In this document: one piece after another, positions 1 to 8,035 of the stretch
Position numbering within the stretch: the stretch's first letter is position 1
How the letters are laid out: every line of letters begins with the position of its first letter
From: an uncultured Hungatella sp.
Lineage (GTDB): Bacteria > Bacillota > Clostridia > Lachnospirales > Lachnospiraceae
Direction: 5' to 3'
NCBI GenBank assembly: GCA_910586845.1
Contig: CAJUJV010000025.1
Coordinates: 1-28,715 of the forward strand
Length of the DNA: 28,715 nucleotides
Position numbers and translations under genes: made by a program
The notes under the pieces: model-generated
What the model saw: only the letters and a program-made list of their open reading frames with translations
Databases searched by the model: none
What the model was told of the DNA's origin: nothing

Positions 1-732
1 CAGTTCCGGATACTTGAAAATATTGGTAGCCCCGCTGGTGTAGATCTGAAAATCTTCCTCGTCCGCCTTGATGGCGGCCGCAACTCCGCTGAGTACCAGA
101 TCCACCACCTGGCTGAAATTCCCTGCCTGCTCCTTCAGCCGGCTGATCACTCCCAGGTTGATCTCCTCGATGGTCAGGCCGTTTAAATTTGTATTGAGAA
201 GAATGTTCAGGTTCAGAAGTTCATCCTGGCTGATCTCCTCATCAATGGTCACCATGGTATTCTTGACGATGTTCCCCTCCACCACTGTCACGATGAGGAG
301 CTTATGGACATCCACTCTTGACAGCTGAATAAACTTCAGCTTATTCTGGTGATACTGAGGACCGCTGATCATAGCCGCATAATTGGTGTTGCTGGCCAGA
401 TTCTTGGCCAGGGCCTTGAGCACCAGCTCCAGGCGGCCCATGCGCTGGACCATCATCTCCTTGATCTCCATGACCTCATTGTCCTTCTCCTCCAGGATCC
501 GGTCCACATAGAAACGGTATCCCTTGTCAGACGGAATTCTTCCCGCCGAAGTATGAGGCTGGACGATGTAGCCCATCTCTTCCAGGTCGGACATCTCGTT
601 GCGGATCGTGGCGGAACTCCATTTGGAATTCACATACTTGGAAATGGTTCTGGATCCCACCGGTTCCCCGGTCTCCATATAGTTCTTTATGATGGCCTTT
701 AAAATCGTGACCTTACGCTCATCCAGCTCCAT
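1..732 (-). CDS. hrcA: Heat-inducible transcription repressor HrcA (partial, C-terminus off the left edge)
   Basis: HrcA represses class I heat-shock genes by binding the CIRCE operator. The visible 244 codons begin MELDERKVTILKAIIKNY and continue with the winged-helix segment GEPVGSRTISKY...SATIRNEMSDLEEMGYI, the family's DNA-binding signature. This is followed by the HTSAGRIPSDKGYRFYVD segment and the start of the GAF-like effector domain. Family members are about 340 residues, so roughly 100 C-terminal residues lie outside the window. The ATG at 732 was chosen because it gives the canonical N-terminus and follows a GGGA-rich ribosome site (GGGAAAGGACGAGGGAT). The gene has its own sigma-A promoter and a perfect CIRCE in its leader, so it is expected to be autoregulated. 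grpE, dnaK and dnaJ usually follow and would lie beyond the left edge (inference). Confidence 0.96.
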   Translation of the reverse strand, partial: MELDERKVTILKAIIKNYMETGEPVGSRTISKYVNSKWSSATIRNEMSDLEEMGYIVQPHTSAGRIPSDKGYRFYVDRILEEKDNEVMEIKEMMVQRMGRLELVLKALAKNLASNTNYAAMISGPQYHQNKLKFIQLSRVDVHKLLIVTVVEGNIVKNTMVTIDEEISQDELLNLNILLNTNLNGLTIEEINLGVISRLKEQAGNFSQVVDLVLSGVAAAIKADEEDFQIYTSGATNIFKYPEL

Positions 733-764
733 ATCCCTCGTCCTTTCCCTTCGACTTGAGCTTG

Positions 765-791
765 TTAGCACTCATTCTGGTTGAGTGCTAA
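765..791 (-). promoter_or_regulatory. CIRCE operator of hrcA
   Basis: TTAGCACTC, nine bases, then GAGTGCTAA: a perfect 9-9-9 inverted repeat matching the CIRCE consensus. It lies between the hrcA -10 element and the start codon, so it falls in the transcript leader, where bound HrcA blocks transcription. Confidence 0.97.
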
Positions 792-804
792 TTTCTATGC
801 TCTT

Positions 805-833
805 AATATAGTCCCTTGATTCCTTTTTGTCAA
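805..833 (-). promoter_or_regulatory. Sigma-A promoter of hrcA operon
   Basis: Read on the minus strand: TTGACA (828-833), 17-bp spacer, TATATT (805-810). It stands directly upstream of the CIRCE element, the usual arrangement for an HrcA-controlled operon. Confidence 0.88.
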
Positions 834-982
834 TACCTTTTTTTTAAGTTACTTAAAATCTCTTTTCTTCCACATTTCTGCCGCTAAATACCACTTATGT
901 TCCATATCCCCACTTTTCCCGGCTTTTTCCATGGGAAAATCTTACGATTTTATCAAATTCCCCCCACTTTTCCATGATTTCC

Positions 983-1010
983 TTGACATTTAACACATTT
1001 GTAATATAAT
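983..1010 (+). promoter_or_regulatory. Sigma-A promoter of the 3D-domain gene
   Basis: TTGACA (983-988), 16-bp spacer, TATAAT (1005-1010), ending 51 bases before the ATG at 1062. Both hexamers match consensus. The 270-base gap between hrcA and this gene holds the two divergent promoters and the CIRCE; I see nothing else in it. Confidence 0.85.
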
Positions 1011-1061
1011 TGTAATCAGCATAACAAGCCTTCATTTACAAAATCAACAGAGGAGAGAATT

Positions 1062-2009
1062 ATGAAAAGCACATTATTATGGAACATATCGGCTGCTTTC
1101 GCAGGCCTGGCCTGCTGTCTCGCAGTCCCCTTTTCCGCCATGGCTGCAGTTCCCTCCGGAACTGCGGAAGGCGCTGACCAGACGTCTGTCTACGGCTGGG
1201 TCTGGGACAGCGACGACTATAATCACATTATCCCTGTGGAGGTCTCCGTCTATCCTGCCGGTTCTTCCCAGGTGCTGGAGACCGGCACGGTCAAGGCAGA
1301 CCACTATCAGGAGAAGCTTCATGAGAGCATCGGCGACGGATATCACGGATTTTCCTATCCCGTAGACTGGAGCCGCTTCGACGAGACACAGCTTCGGATC
1401 ACCGCCTTTGCCGTCACCGACACGGACCGGGTATTCTTAGGTGAATTTACTTATAATAAGGAGACAAACACCTGCTCCGCCATAAGGGACCGGCTGTCCA
1501 CGGAACAGGAGCTGGCCGGTAATCACGAACAGGGGCCGGGAGCGGCGGCCGGATCTGTCTCACAGAAAGAGACGGAGGGACAGAAAGATCAGGAGTCCCA
1601 GACTAAGGAGCCTCCCGCAGATGACAAATCCTCCCGGATACCCAAAGAGTATGAGCAGTACGGCCCGGGCTTCACTCCGCCGCCCAGGACCGATCCCAGA
1701 GGAACCTCCCTGGGTATGTTCCGCACCACCGGTTACTGCAACTGCGACAGCTGCTGTCCCGGTTCCAAGCTGACCTACAGCGGTACGGTCCCCCAGGCAG
1801 GACACACCATATCGGCGGATATCTCCCTCTTCCCCATCGGCACCAGGCTGATGATCGACGATATCATCTATACGGTGGAGGATATCGGCTCCAGCGTCGT
1901 GGGCAACAAGCTGGACATCTATTACGCCACTCACGAGGAAGCCGAGGGCCATGGAGTGCAGGAGAAGGAAGTTTTTACGGTGATTGATCTGGAAAATGAT
2001 GGGGAGTAG
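1062..2009 (+). CDS. Secreted 3D-domain protein (RlpA-like double-psi barrel, cell-wall associated)
   Basis: A 315-residue exported protein, probably acting on or bound to peptidoglycan. It has a Sec signal peptide (residues 1-28, hydrophobic core ending FSAMA). Residues 42-140 form a beta-rich domain starting VYGWVWDSDDYNH with the motif GYHGFSYPVDW, seen in clostridial cell-wall proteins but which I cannot name. Residues 150-205 are a Gln/Glu/Lys-rich linker. The C-terminal 3D domain (about 218-310) contains TGYCNCDSCC, then the three aspartates of the family in SADISLFPIGT, TVEDIGSS and KLDIYY. The ATG follows AGGAGAG at 7 bases. The family includes proteins related to MltA/RlpA lytic transglycosylases and Sps/Rpf-like factors; the exact activity is unknown. 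It stands alone between hrcA and a terminator shared with convergent hemW. Confidence 0.88.
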   Translation: MKSTLLWNISAAFAGLACCLAVPFSAMAAVPSGTAEGADQTSVYGWVWDSDDYNHIIPVEVSVYPAGSSQVLETGTVKADHYQEKLHESIGDGYHGFSYPVDWSRFDETQLRITAFAVTDTDRVFLGEFTYNKETNTCSAIRDRLSTEQELAGNHEQGPGAAAGSVSQKETEGQKDQESQTKEPPADDKSSRIPKEYEQYGPGFTPPPRTDPRGTSLGMFRTTGYCNCDSCCPGSKLTYSGTVPQAGHTISADISLFPIGTRLMIDDIIYTVEDIGSSVVGNKLDIYYATHEEAEGHGVQEKEVFTVIDLENDGE

Positions 2010-2042
2010 CATGTTCCCAACATAGTTTGAATGCAGTAAAAG

Positions 2043-2075
2043 GAGAGCGCAATCGGTTTGCCTGATTGCGCTCTC
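2043..2075. terminator. Bidirectional terminator between the 3D gene and hemW
   Basis: A 12-bp perfect stem (GAGAGCGCAATC at 2043-2054, GATTGCGCTCTC at 2064-2075) with a 9-base loop. On minus it is followed by CTTTTACT and on plus by TTGTCTGT. It lies between two convergent genes, so it probably serves both. Confidence 0.85.
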
Positions 2076-2099
2076 TTGTCTGTCAGCGATGACATCTGC

Positions 2100-3251
2100 T
2101 CACAGTAAGAATTCACTGAGCACATAATTGCTGATATCGATCCCGAAGTCGCTGAGCCGCACCCCGGCATCTTCCAGGATGATGAGCCTGTTTTTCTGCA
2201 GCTTTTTCAGAACCTCCCCATAGACCTCCCATATGGTCACTCCGAACCGTTTCCGGAACTCTTTTTCCGATACTCCTTTTATCATCCTCAGGCCCAGGAA
2301 CATAAACTCCTCCATCTTTTCCCCGTCGGTCAGCCTGATGATATCCTGGTGGAGAAGATCGTCTGCCCGGGGACTGTCCATGGGGATCCCGCAGTAGGTT
2401 TCCAGGTCGGATTCGTTGCGGAAGCGGAAGCCCTGGATGTAGGATGAGGCTCCCAGGCCCAGGCCCAGATACTCCACGCCGGTCCAGTATCCCGTGTTGT
2501 GGCGGCACTCCCGGCCGGGCCTGGCGTAGTTGGAGATCTCGTACCGTTCAAACCCCTGCTCTTTCAGAAATCTCCCTGTCAGATAGTACATCTCCCTCTC
2601 TTCATCTTCGTCAGGCAAAAGCTCCGGATGACCGTGATACGTTTCATAGAAGGGAGTTCCCTCCTCGATCATAAGGCTGTAGGCGGAGATGTGCTCCGGC
2701 CTCAGTCTGGCCACCTTCTTCAGTGTGGCCCTCCAGGAGTCGGTGGTCTGGCCCGGTAGGGCTGACATGAGATCGATATTCACATTGTCAAAACCGGCCT
2801 GGCGCACTCTCTGGTAGGTTTTTAAAAACTCGTCCCAGGTGTGGATCCGCCCCAGGCGCTTCAGTTCCCCGTCGTCTGCAGACTGGAGTCCGATGCTCAG
2901 CCGGTTGATGCCTCCCTCCCGGTATGCCTTAAGCTTCTCCATGGTGACGGTTCCCGGATTGGCCTCCATCGTCACCTCGGCGTCTTCCTCCAGTCTGAAA
3001 CAGGACCGGATCTGTGCCATGATATCCGCCGTCTCTTTCGGCTCCAAAAGAGAAGGAGTGCCTCCTCCCAGGTATACAGATACGACTCTGTATCCCGGAT
3101 AATGGGCACTCTGGCAGGAAATCTCCCTGATCAGCTGTTCCACATACTTCTGGCGCACGCCTGGGATAGCCCTGGCTGACAGAAAATCGCAGTAACCGCA
3201 TTTTCTGGCACAGAAGGGGATGTGGATATATAATTCCAATGGTCTTCTCAA
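2100..3251 (-). CDS. hemW: HemW, radical-SAM heme chaperone (coproporphyrinogen oxidase-like)
   Basis: A 383-residue radical SAM protein. The FeS cluster cysteines are C14, C18 and C21 in IPFCARKCGYCDF, and the SAM-binding glycine motif is YLGGGTPSLL. The later HNTGYWTGVEYLGLGLGASS segment and a winged-helix C-terminal domain (GEKMEEFMFLGLRM onward) are typical of HemW, a heme-handling protein once annotated as oxygen-independent coproporphyrinogen oxidase. The CxxxCxxC pattern plus a length below 400 favour HemW over true HemN. The start is TTG at 3251, three bases after the lepA stop. GAGGAA at 3258-3263 inside the end of lepA sits 6 bases upstream, and no better start exists. Translation is therefore probably coupled to lepA. 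The gene ends at a strong terminator. Confidence 0.93.
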   Translation of the reverse strand: MRRPLELYIHIPFCARKCGYCDFLSARAIPGVRQKYVEQLIREISCQSAHYPGYRVVSVYLGGGTPSLLEPKETADIMAQIRSCFRLEEDAEVTMEANPGTVTMEKLKAYREGGINRLSIGLQSADDGELKRLGRIHTWDEFLKTYQRVRQAGFDNVNIDLMSALPGQTTDSWRATLKKVARLRPEHISAYSLMIEEGTPFYETYHGHPELLPDEDEEREMYYLTGRFLKEQGFERYEISNYARPGRECRHNTGYWTGVEYLGLGLGASSYIQGFRFRNESDLETYCGIPMDSPRADDLLHQDIIRLTDGEKMEEFMFLGLRMIKGVSEKEFRKRFGVTIWEVYGEVLKKLQKNRLIILEDAGVRLSDFGIDISNYVLSEFLL

Positions 3252-3254
3252 ATT

Positions 3255-5069
3255 CTATTCCTCGTCTAATTTCAATACACTCATAAATGCCTTCTGCGGG
3301 ATCTCCACATTGCCCACCTGGCGCATCCGTTTCTTGCCTTCCTTCTGCTTCTCCAGCAGCTTCTTCTTTCTGGTAATATCGCCGCCGTAGCATTTGGCCA
3401 GAACGTCTTTGCGCATGGCCTTCACCGTCTCCCTGGCGATGATCTTGCCTCCCACCGCCGCCTGGATCGGGATCTCAAACAGATGTCTGGGGATCTCATC
3501 CTTCAGCTTTTCGCACATCTTCCGCCCTCTCTCATAGGCCGAAGCTCCATGGACGATAAAGGACAGGGCATCCATCTCTTCTTTGTTGATCAGGATGTCC
3601 AGCTTCACCAGCTCCGACCGCTGATAATCCTTGATTTCATAGTCAAATGAGGCATAGCCTCTGGACCTGGATTTCAGTGCATCAAAGAAATCGTAGATGA
3701 TCTCGTTGAGAGGCAGCTCGTACCGGAGCAGAGCCCTGGTGGTCTCGATATATTCCATGCCCAGATAGACGCCCCTGCGCTCCTGACACAGAGTCATAAT
3801 GGCCCCCACATACTCTGTGGTCACCATGATCTCCGCGCTGACCACAGGTTCCTCCATAAACTCGATCTCCGACGGATCCGGCAGGTTCGACGGGTTGGTC
3901 AGCTCGATCATGTCCCCGTTCTTCTTGTGGACCCGGTACACCACGCCCGGGGCCGTAGTCACCAGATCCAGGTTATACTCTCTCTCCAGGCGCTCCTGTA
4001 TGATCTCCAGGTGGAGGAGTCCCAGGAAACCGCAGCGGAATCCGAACCCCAGGGCAATGGATGTCTCCGGTTCAAAGAACAGGGAGGCGTCATTGAGCTG
4101 AAGCTTCTCCAGCGCATCCCGCAGGTCATTATATTTGGCTCCGTCTGCCGGATAAAGGCCGCAGTATACCATGGAAGTCACCTTCTTGTATCCGGGCAGC
4201 GGACAGGCGCAGGGGTTGTTCTTATCCGTGATGGTGTCTCCCACGGCTGTGTCTTTTACATTCTTGATGCTGGCAGTGATGTACCCTACCATGCCGGCGC
4301 TCAGCTCTTCACAGGGAATAAACTGTCCCGCGCCGAAATACCCCACTTCCACCACCTCCGCCTGAGCGCCTGTGGCCATCATCTGGATCACGGTGCCCTT
4401 TTTCACGGTGCCCTCCTTGATCCGGCAGAAGACGATGACTCCTTTATAGGAATCGTAGAGGGAGTCAAAGATCAGGGCCTGGAGAGGCGCCTTCGGATCT
4501 CCCCCGGGCGCCGGGATCTTCGTGATGATAGATTCCAGGACCTCTTCTATATTAATGCCGGTCTTGGCCGATATCCTGGGGGCGTCATGAGCCTCCAGAC
4601 CGATGACATCCTCGATCTCGGCAGCCACCCGGTCCGGGTCGGCGCTGGGAAGATCGATCTTGTTGATAACAGGAAACACATCCAGGTCGTGGTCCAGAGC
4701 CAGGTATACATTGGCCAGAGTCTGAGCCTCGATACCCTGGGCGGCATCCACCACCAGGATGGCTCCGTCGCAGGCCGCCAGACTTCTGGACACCTCATAA
4801 TTAAAATCCACGTGCCCCGGAGTGTCTATGAGATTAAAAATGTATTCCTCCCCGTTTCTGGCCTTGTAGACGATGCGCACGGTCTGGGCTTTTATGGTGA
4901 TCCCTCTCTCCCGCTCCAGTTCCATGTTGTCAAGCACCTGGGACTGCATCTCCCTGCTGGTCAGCAGTCCGGTCATCTCTATGATCCTGTCTGCCAGAGT
5001 CGATTTTCCATGATCGATATGGGCAATGATACAAAAATTCCGGATTTTGGTTTGATCAATGGTTGGCAT
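3255..5069 (-). CDS. lepA: Elongation factor 4 (LepA), back-translocating ribosomal GTPase
   Basis: A 604-residue translational GTPase of full family length. The GTPase motifs are in order: G1 AHIDHGKST (16-24), G2 ERGITI, G3 DTPGH (82-86), G4 NKID (136-139) and G5 SAKTG. These are followed by the beta-barrel domain II, EF-G-like domains III and V, and the LepA-specific C-terminal domain, which ends with the basic stretch GGDITRKKKLLEKQKEGKKRM and then QVGNVEIPQKAF. LepA binds ribosomes under stress and affects initiation and elongation. The ATG at 5069 follows AAAGGA at 10 bases. It has its own promoter and is followed after 3 bases by hemW. Confidence 0.97.
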   Translation of the reverse strand: MPTIDQTKIRNFCIIAHIDHGKSTLADRIIEMTGLLTSREMQSQVLDNMELERERGITIKAQTVRIVYKARNGEEYIFNLIDTPGHVDFNYEVSRSLAACDGAILVVDAAQGIEAQTLANVYLALDHDLDVFPVINKIDLPSADPDRVAAEIEDVIGLEAHDAPRISAKTGINIEEVLESIITKIPAPGGDPKAPLQALIFDSLYDSYKGVIVFCRIKEGTVKKGTVIQMMATGAQAEVVEVGYFGAGQFIPCEELSAGMVGYITASIKNVKDTAVGDTITDKNNPCACPLPGYKKVTSMVYCGLYPADGAKYNDLRDALEKLQLNDASLFFEPETSIALGFGFRCGFLGLLHLEIIQERLEREYNLDLVTTAPGVVYRVHKKNGDMIELTNPSNLPDPSEIEFMEEPVVSAEIMVTTEYVGAIMTLCQERRGVYLGMEYIETTRALLRYELPLNEIIYDFFDALKSRSRGYASFDYEIKDYQRSELVKLDILINKEEMDALSFIVHGASAYERGRKMCEKLKDEIPRHLFEIPIQAAVGGKIIARETVKAMRKDVLAKCYGGDITRKKKLLEKQKEGKKRMRQVGNVEIPQKAFMSVLKLDEE

Positions 5070-5095
5070 GTGGTAAACATCCTTTCTTTTATGTC

Positions 5096-5109
5096 AGGCA
5101 GTTCTGCCT
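5096..5109. promoter_or_regulatory. 14-bp palindrome in the lepA leader
   Basis: AGGCAG-TT-CTGCCT is a perfect inverted repeat just downstream of the predicted lepA transcription start. It could be an operator or only a small hairpin; no regulator is identified. Confidence 0.35.
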
Positions 5110-5117
5110 TCAGGAGA

Positions 5118-5146
5118 AATATACCATCTTTTTGTCCAACTTGCAA
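5118..5146 (-). promoter_or_regulatory. Sigma-A promoter of lepA-hemW
   Basis: On minus: TTGCAA (5141-5146), 17-bp spacer, TATATT (5118-5123). It lies in the 80-base gap between spoIIP and lepA, with a 45- to 50-base leader before the lepA ATG. Confidence 0.7.
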
Positions 5147-5149
5147 CCA

Positions 5150-6484
5150 TCAGCTTTCTGCCCCTTCGGGGGTTAAGACCATATCCAGAAGCCGGGACAG
5201 AGGTTCCATGGCGTTTCTGGCTTCCTCATAGGTGTTGGTCTGGGCTCCCACTTCGATGAGAGCAGAGCGGGGGCGGAGGTGAAGATTATAGCGGAATGCT
5301 TTCAGATAGATCTTTCTGGTCAACCCGGGATAGTAGGCGGCGGCATCCAGCTGCATCTGAAGACTGAATGCCAGATTCTGTTCCTTATAAGGATTGGGCA
5401 GATACTCGATGGCGCCTTCGGGGGTCTGGCTCATGCCGTTAAAAAACATAATGGGCGCCGTAGGTTTTCCGTTTACTTCCGATACCATATGCAGGTCTTC
5501 TCTCACTCCGTCTCTGTGAATATCCAGAACTACCTGGACAGAGGGATTCTGCTGCAGGATCGCCGTGATGCCTTTCAGGGCATGGTCATAGGCCCTGCTC
5601 CGGTCCAGTTCTCCGTCTATGAGATCATAAACCGTGGTATCGTGGATGACACGGTACCCCATTTCCTCCAAAAGCTCTGTCAGATATTCTCCGATCCCCA
5701 CCACCGTGGCATCCGGGCGGTCCGGCCCGTAGTCTGCGAAGGTCTCCTGAGAATGGGTGTGGTAGATCAGGATCTGAGGATTCTCCCCATCCTTTTCCAG
5801 GGAAAGATCCTCTCCCAGCAGTCTGTCCGCATCCATCTCGTCCCGGCCGGCCGTGGTGGAAGAATGGACACTGAAAAAATGTTTCATCAGAAAATCGTAA
5901 TCCGCCAGCTGCTCCCGGACATAGACGGTTCCCGGTACAGGCAGGTCAGGATTGATGCTGTGGGCAGGCGTTCCTCCGGGCATCCCGGGGAGCTGTTTTG
6001 CCCCTTCGCCTGACACCCCCGGCCCTGTGCCGCCGGTTCCCGGGTATCCTGCCAGCTCCAGCCGGTCCGAGCCCGTTTCCTCACTGCCGCCCGATATCAG
6101 ATATACGGATTCCATGACCACCTGCCTGCTCTCCAGATAGGGTCCGAAGGAGGGGTCCGGATCCCCCCGGAGAAGGCTGCCGTCATCCCGGGACTGTTCA
6201 AACCTGATCCTGGGGTCTCTCCCTTCCAGCCACCAGAGTATCTTCTCCGACCATGTTCCTCCCTCTTCCTGCCGGCTTTCCTCTGCCGCCCCGGGATAGG
6301 CCAGCCGGAACAGGGCTCTGAGCCCGTCCCCCCTCAGCTCCCTCTCAAACTCTTCCAGAACCGGAAACGCTCCTGCCTCCCGGTTCTCTTCATAAGTACC
6401 TGCCAGCGCCAGGATCAGAACCCCGCCTGCCGCTGCCATGGCTGTCCTCAGTATCTGACTGACACTGTAACGAATCCGTCTCAT
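5150..6484 (-). CDS. spoIIP: Stage II sporulation protein P, forespore-engulfment peptidoglycan amidase/endopeptidase
   Basis: A 444-residue membrane-anchored cell-wall hydrolase needed for septal thinning and engulfment, where it works with SpoIID and SpoIIM. An N-terminal membrane segment (about residues 11-29) is followed by a long variable region, then the SpoIIP catalytic domain from about 235. Visible active-site motifs are IYHTHSQE (H242, H244, E247), VLDIHRDG (D321, H323) and SALIEVGAQTN (E411), typical of the zinc-dependent amidase_3-like fold. A CATATGAT sequence at 6517-6524 (minus) fits a sigma-E -10 box, but I find no convincing -35. It follows gpr after 68 bases, the same order as in Bacillus. 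The ATG at 6484 follows GGGATCGG, a moderate ribosome site. Confidence 0.95.
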   Translation of the reverse strand: MRRIRYSVSQILRTAMAAAGGVLILALAGTYEENREAGAFPVLEEFERELRGDGLRALFRLAYPGAAEESRQEEGGTWSEKILWWLEGRDPRIRFEQSRDDGSLLRGDPDPSFGPYLESRQVVMESVYLISGGSEETGSDRLELAGYPGTGGTGPGVSGEGAKQLPGMPGGTPAHSINPDLPVPGTVYVREQLADYDFLMKHFFSVHSSTTAGRDEMDADRLLGEDLSLEKDGENPQILIYHTHSQETFADYGPDRPDATVVGIGEYLTELLEEMGYRVIHDTTVYDLIDGELDRSRAYDHALKGITAILQQNPSVQVVLDIHRDGVREDLHMVSEVNGKPTAPIMFFNGMSQTPEGAIEYLPNPYKEQNLAFSLQMQLDAAAYYPGLTRKIYLKAFRYNLHLRPRSALIEVGAQTNTYEEARNAMEPLSRLLDMVLTPEGAES

Positions 6485-6524
6485 GATTCCGATCCCTTTG
6501 CAGGACTCTTTTCTCTATCATATG

Positions 6525-6548
6525 AAAAAGACAGGCCATTCTTGCCTG
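6525..6548 (-). terminator. Weak terminator or attenuator between gpr and spoIIP
   Basis: Minus strand: CAGGC, 7-base loop, GCCTG, then TCTTTTT, four bases after the gpr stop codon. The 5-bp stem is short, so readthrough into spoIIP is likely. Confidence 0.4.
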
Positions 6549-6552
6549 GAAT

Positions 6553-7497
6553 CTAATCAGGATAAAAAGCCATATGAATCCCTTCCGAGATGGTAAAACT
6601 CAGTCTCTTTACGGTCTGATCAATATCCGGCGGCGTCACATACAGGGCGCCGAACTCCGGCTCCAGAAGCTCGCAGATCAGCTGATACTGTTCTTCCGGA
6701 CTCAGCTGATCCAGAAAATCCCCCATTTTCTCCGTCTCCACCTGGCTCATCAGTGTACCTATGAGAGTGCTGATGGTATCATGGACAATAGCCGCCGCCC
6801 CCACGACCGTGGGCACGCCGATGGCCAGCACCGGAATCCCAAGACTTTCCCTAGTCAGGCTGTGTCTGTGATTGCCCACTCCCGAACCGGGATGGATCCC
6901 GGTATTGGTCAGCTGGATAGTGGTTCCAAGACGGCGTATGCTCCTGGCTGCCAGGGCATCGACGGCAATGACCAGGTCCGGTCCGGTCTCCCGGATGATC
7001 CCTTTGAGGATCTCCGCCGTCTCCATGCCGGTCTGAGCCATGACGCCCGGTACGATGCCGCTGATGATCACTTTCCCGCCTTCCTGCATATGACGGTTTA
7101 CCCGGAGATTACCCAGGACCTGGGGACCCAGGGCATCGGGGGTCACCGAAGGGTTCCCCAGTCCTACCGCCAGAATGTGAAGGTTTTCCTCCGGAATCTG
7201 CTTCTGTTTTCTCAGGCTCTTTACCATCCTCTTCAGCTGCATGGCCAGTTCTCCCGACACTTCACGGTCATACCCTTCATCTCCCTTTGACAGTTCCTTG
7301 GCCTCCATGGTGACATAGACGCCTTCCGGTTTCCCCATGGCTCTGGCTCCCTGCTCATCCAAAATGGCCACTTCGGTCAGTTTGATCCTGCTGAAAGCCT
7401 TTCTCCACTCTCTCAGGGACACCCCTGTCACTTCTCCCCCGTTTCCCGGAAAGCTTTCCTTCTCCTCCACCGCCAGATCCGTCCGAATCTCAAACAT
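6553..7497 (-). CDS. gpr: GPR germination protease (degrades small acid-soluble spore proteins)
   Basis: A 314-residue aspartate-dependent endopeptidase of the A25/HybD-like fold, made in the forespore and active at germination, when it digests SASPs. The aspartates are visible in SVTPDALGPQ (D121) and IAVDALAARS (D180), with GLGNPSV, SGIVPGVMAQTGMET and NTGIHPGSGVGNHR between and after. An ATG at 7581 is in frame but has no ribosome site; the ATG at 7497 has AGGAGG at 7505-7510, 7 bases upstream, and begins MFEIRTDLAVEE, the usual GPR N-terminus. With this start the removable propeptide is very short. It precedes spoIIP. I found no clear sigma-F or sigma-G promoter in the region shared with divergent rpsT. 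Confidence 0.94.
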   Translation of the reverse strand: MFEIRTDLAVEEKESFPGNGGEVTGVSLREWRKAFSRIKLTEVAILDEQGARAMGKPEGVYVTMEAKELSKGDEGYDREVSGELAMQLKRMVKSLRKQKQIPEENLHILAVGLGNPSVTPDALGPQVLGNLRVNRHMQEGGKVIISGIVPGVMAQTGMETAEILKGIIRETGPDLVIAVDALAARSIRRLGTTIQLTNTGIHPGSGVGNHRHSLTRESLGIPVLAIGVPTVVGAAAIVHDTISTLIGTLMSQVETEKMGDFLDQLSPEEQYQLICELLEPEFGALYVTPPDIDQTVKRLSFTISEGIHMAFYPD

Positions 7498-7569
7498 CGC
7501 CGCTCCTCCTGTCGCTTTTCTAACCTTACTGTTCAGCCATATTTTTTGCAAAAATCCGGGAAATATGTA

Positions 7570-7598
7570 TTGACATTCCAAGTCTTATTGGATAAAAT
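7570..7598 (+). promoter_or_regulatory. Sigma-A promoter of rpsT
   Basis: TTGACA (7570-7575), 17-bp spacer, TAAAAT (7593-7598). It gives a leader of about 85 bases before the TTG start. Confidence 0.85.
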
Positions 7599-7677
7599 AT
7601 TAAAGCATGTTTACATTAATCTGTCCGTGTCCAGACTTTGATGCAAACCAAAGAACTTTATAATAATTCATTTTATC

Positions 7678-7693
7678 GGAGGTGTCCAGATTG
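7678..7693 (+). promoter_or_regulatory. Ribosome binding site that fixes the rpsT TTG start
   Basis: GGAGG at 7678-7682 is followed by 8 bases and TTG at 7691. An upstream in-frame GTG at 7682 overlaps the ribosome site itself, so it cannot be the start. Confidence 0.8.
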
Positions 7694-7954
7694 GCTAACA
7701 TTAAATCTGCTAAGAAGAGAATCCTGACCACTGAAACCAGGACCGCAAGAAACAAGGCTATCAGATCCAAAGTAAAGACTTCCATCAAGAAAGTTGAAGC
7801 TGCTATCTCTGCCGGTGACAAGGCTGCTGCACAGGCATGCTTATTAGCTGCAACTTCCGAGATCGATAAGGCCTGCACCAAGGGCGTGTATCACAAGAAT
7901 AACGCTTCCAGGAAGATCTCCCGTTTAAGCAAAGCTGTAAGCGGTATGGCATAA
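7691..7954 (+). CDS. rpsT: 30S ribosomal protein S20
   Basis: An 87-residue basic protein beginning (M)ANIKSAKKRILTTETRTARN and matching S20 throughout. It binds 16S rRNA early in small-subunit assembly. The start codon is TTG, judged from the ribosome site. E. coli rpsT also uses TTG, and there the weak start is part of autoregulation by S20 (established for E. coli; only a suggestion here). Its leader repeats the nonamer GTGTCCAGA at 7627 and 7682, the second copy abutting the start. It is monocistronic with its own promoter and terminator, divergent from gpr and convergent with holA, its common neighbour in Bacillota. Confidence 0.96.
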   Translation: MANIKSAKKRILTTETRTARNKAIRSKVKTSIKKVEAAISAGDKAAAQACLLAATSEIDKACTKGVYHKNNASRKISRLSKAVSGMA

Positions 7955-7966
7955 AATCACAGAAAG

Positions 7967-8007
7967 AACCCCTGAGACCGTGGGTGTGGCGGTTTCAGGG
8001 GTTTTTT
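7967..8007 (+). terminator. Rho-independent terminator of rpsT
   Basis: Stem AACCCCTGAGACCG / CGGTTTCAGGGGTT (one G-T pair) around a 9-base loop, followed by TTTTTTG. On minus it runs into TTCTTTCTG, so it may also stop transcription from the holA side. Confidence 0.9.
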
Positions 8008-8035
8008 GTATGCACCGACGGGCGGAAAGCAGGGG

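Noticed and set aside
349..702. 117-codon frame on plus opposite hrcA
   Set aside because: Antisense shadow of hrcA; the minus-strand frame matches HrcA residue by residue.
3927..5231. 434-codon open frame on plus opposite lepA
   Set aside because: It is the antisense shadow of a strongly conserved lepA; its translation is low-complexity His/Gly/Asp-rich and has no ribosome site.
6517..6524. Sigma-E promoter of spoIIP
   Set aside because: The -10 CATATGAT fits, but no -35 of the sigma-E type lies at the right distance; mentioned only in the gene entry.
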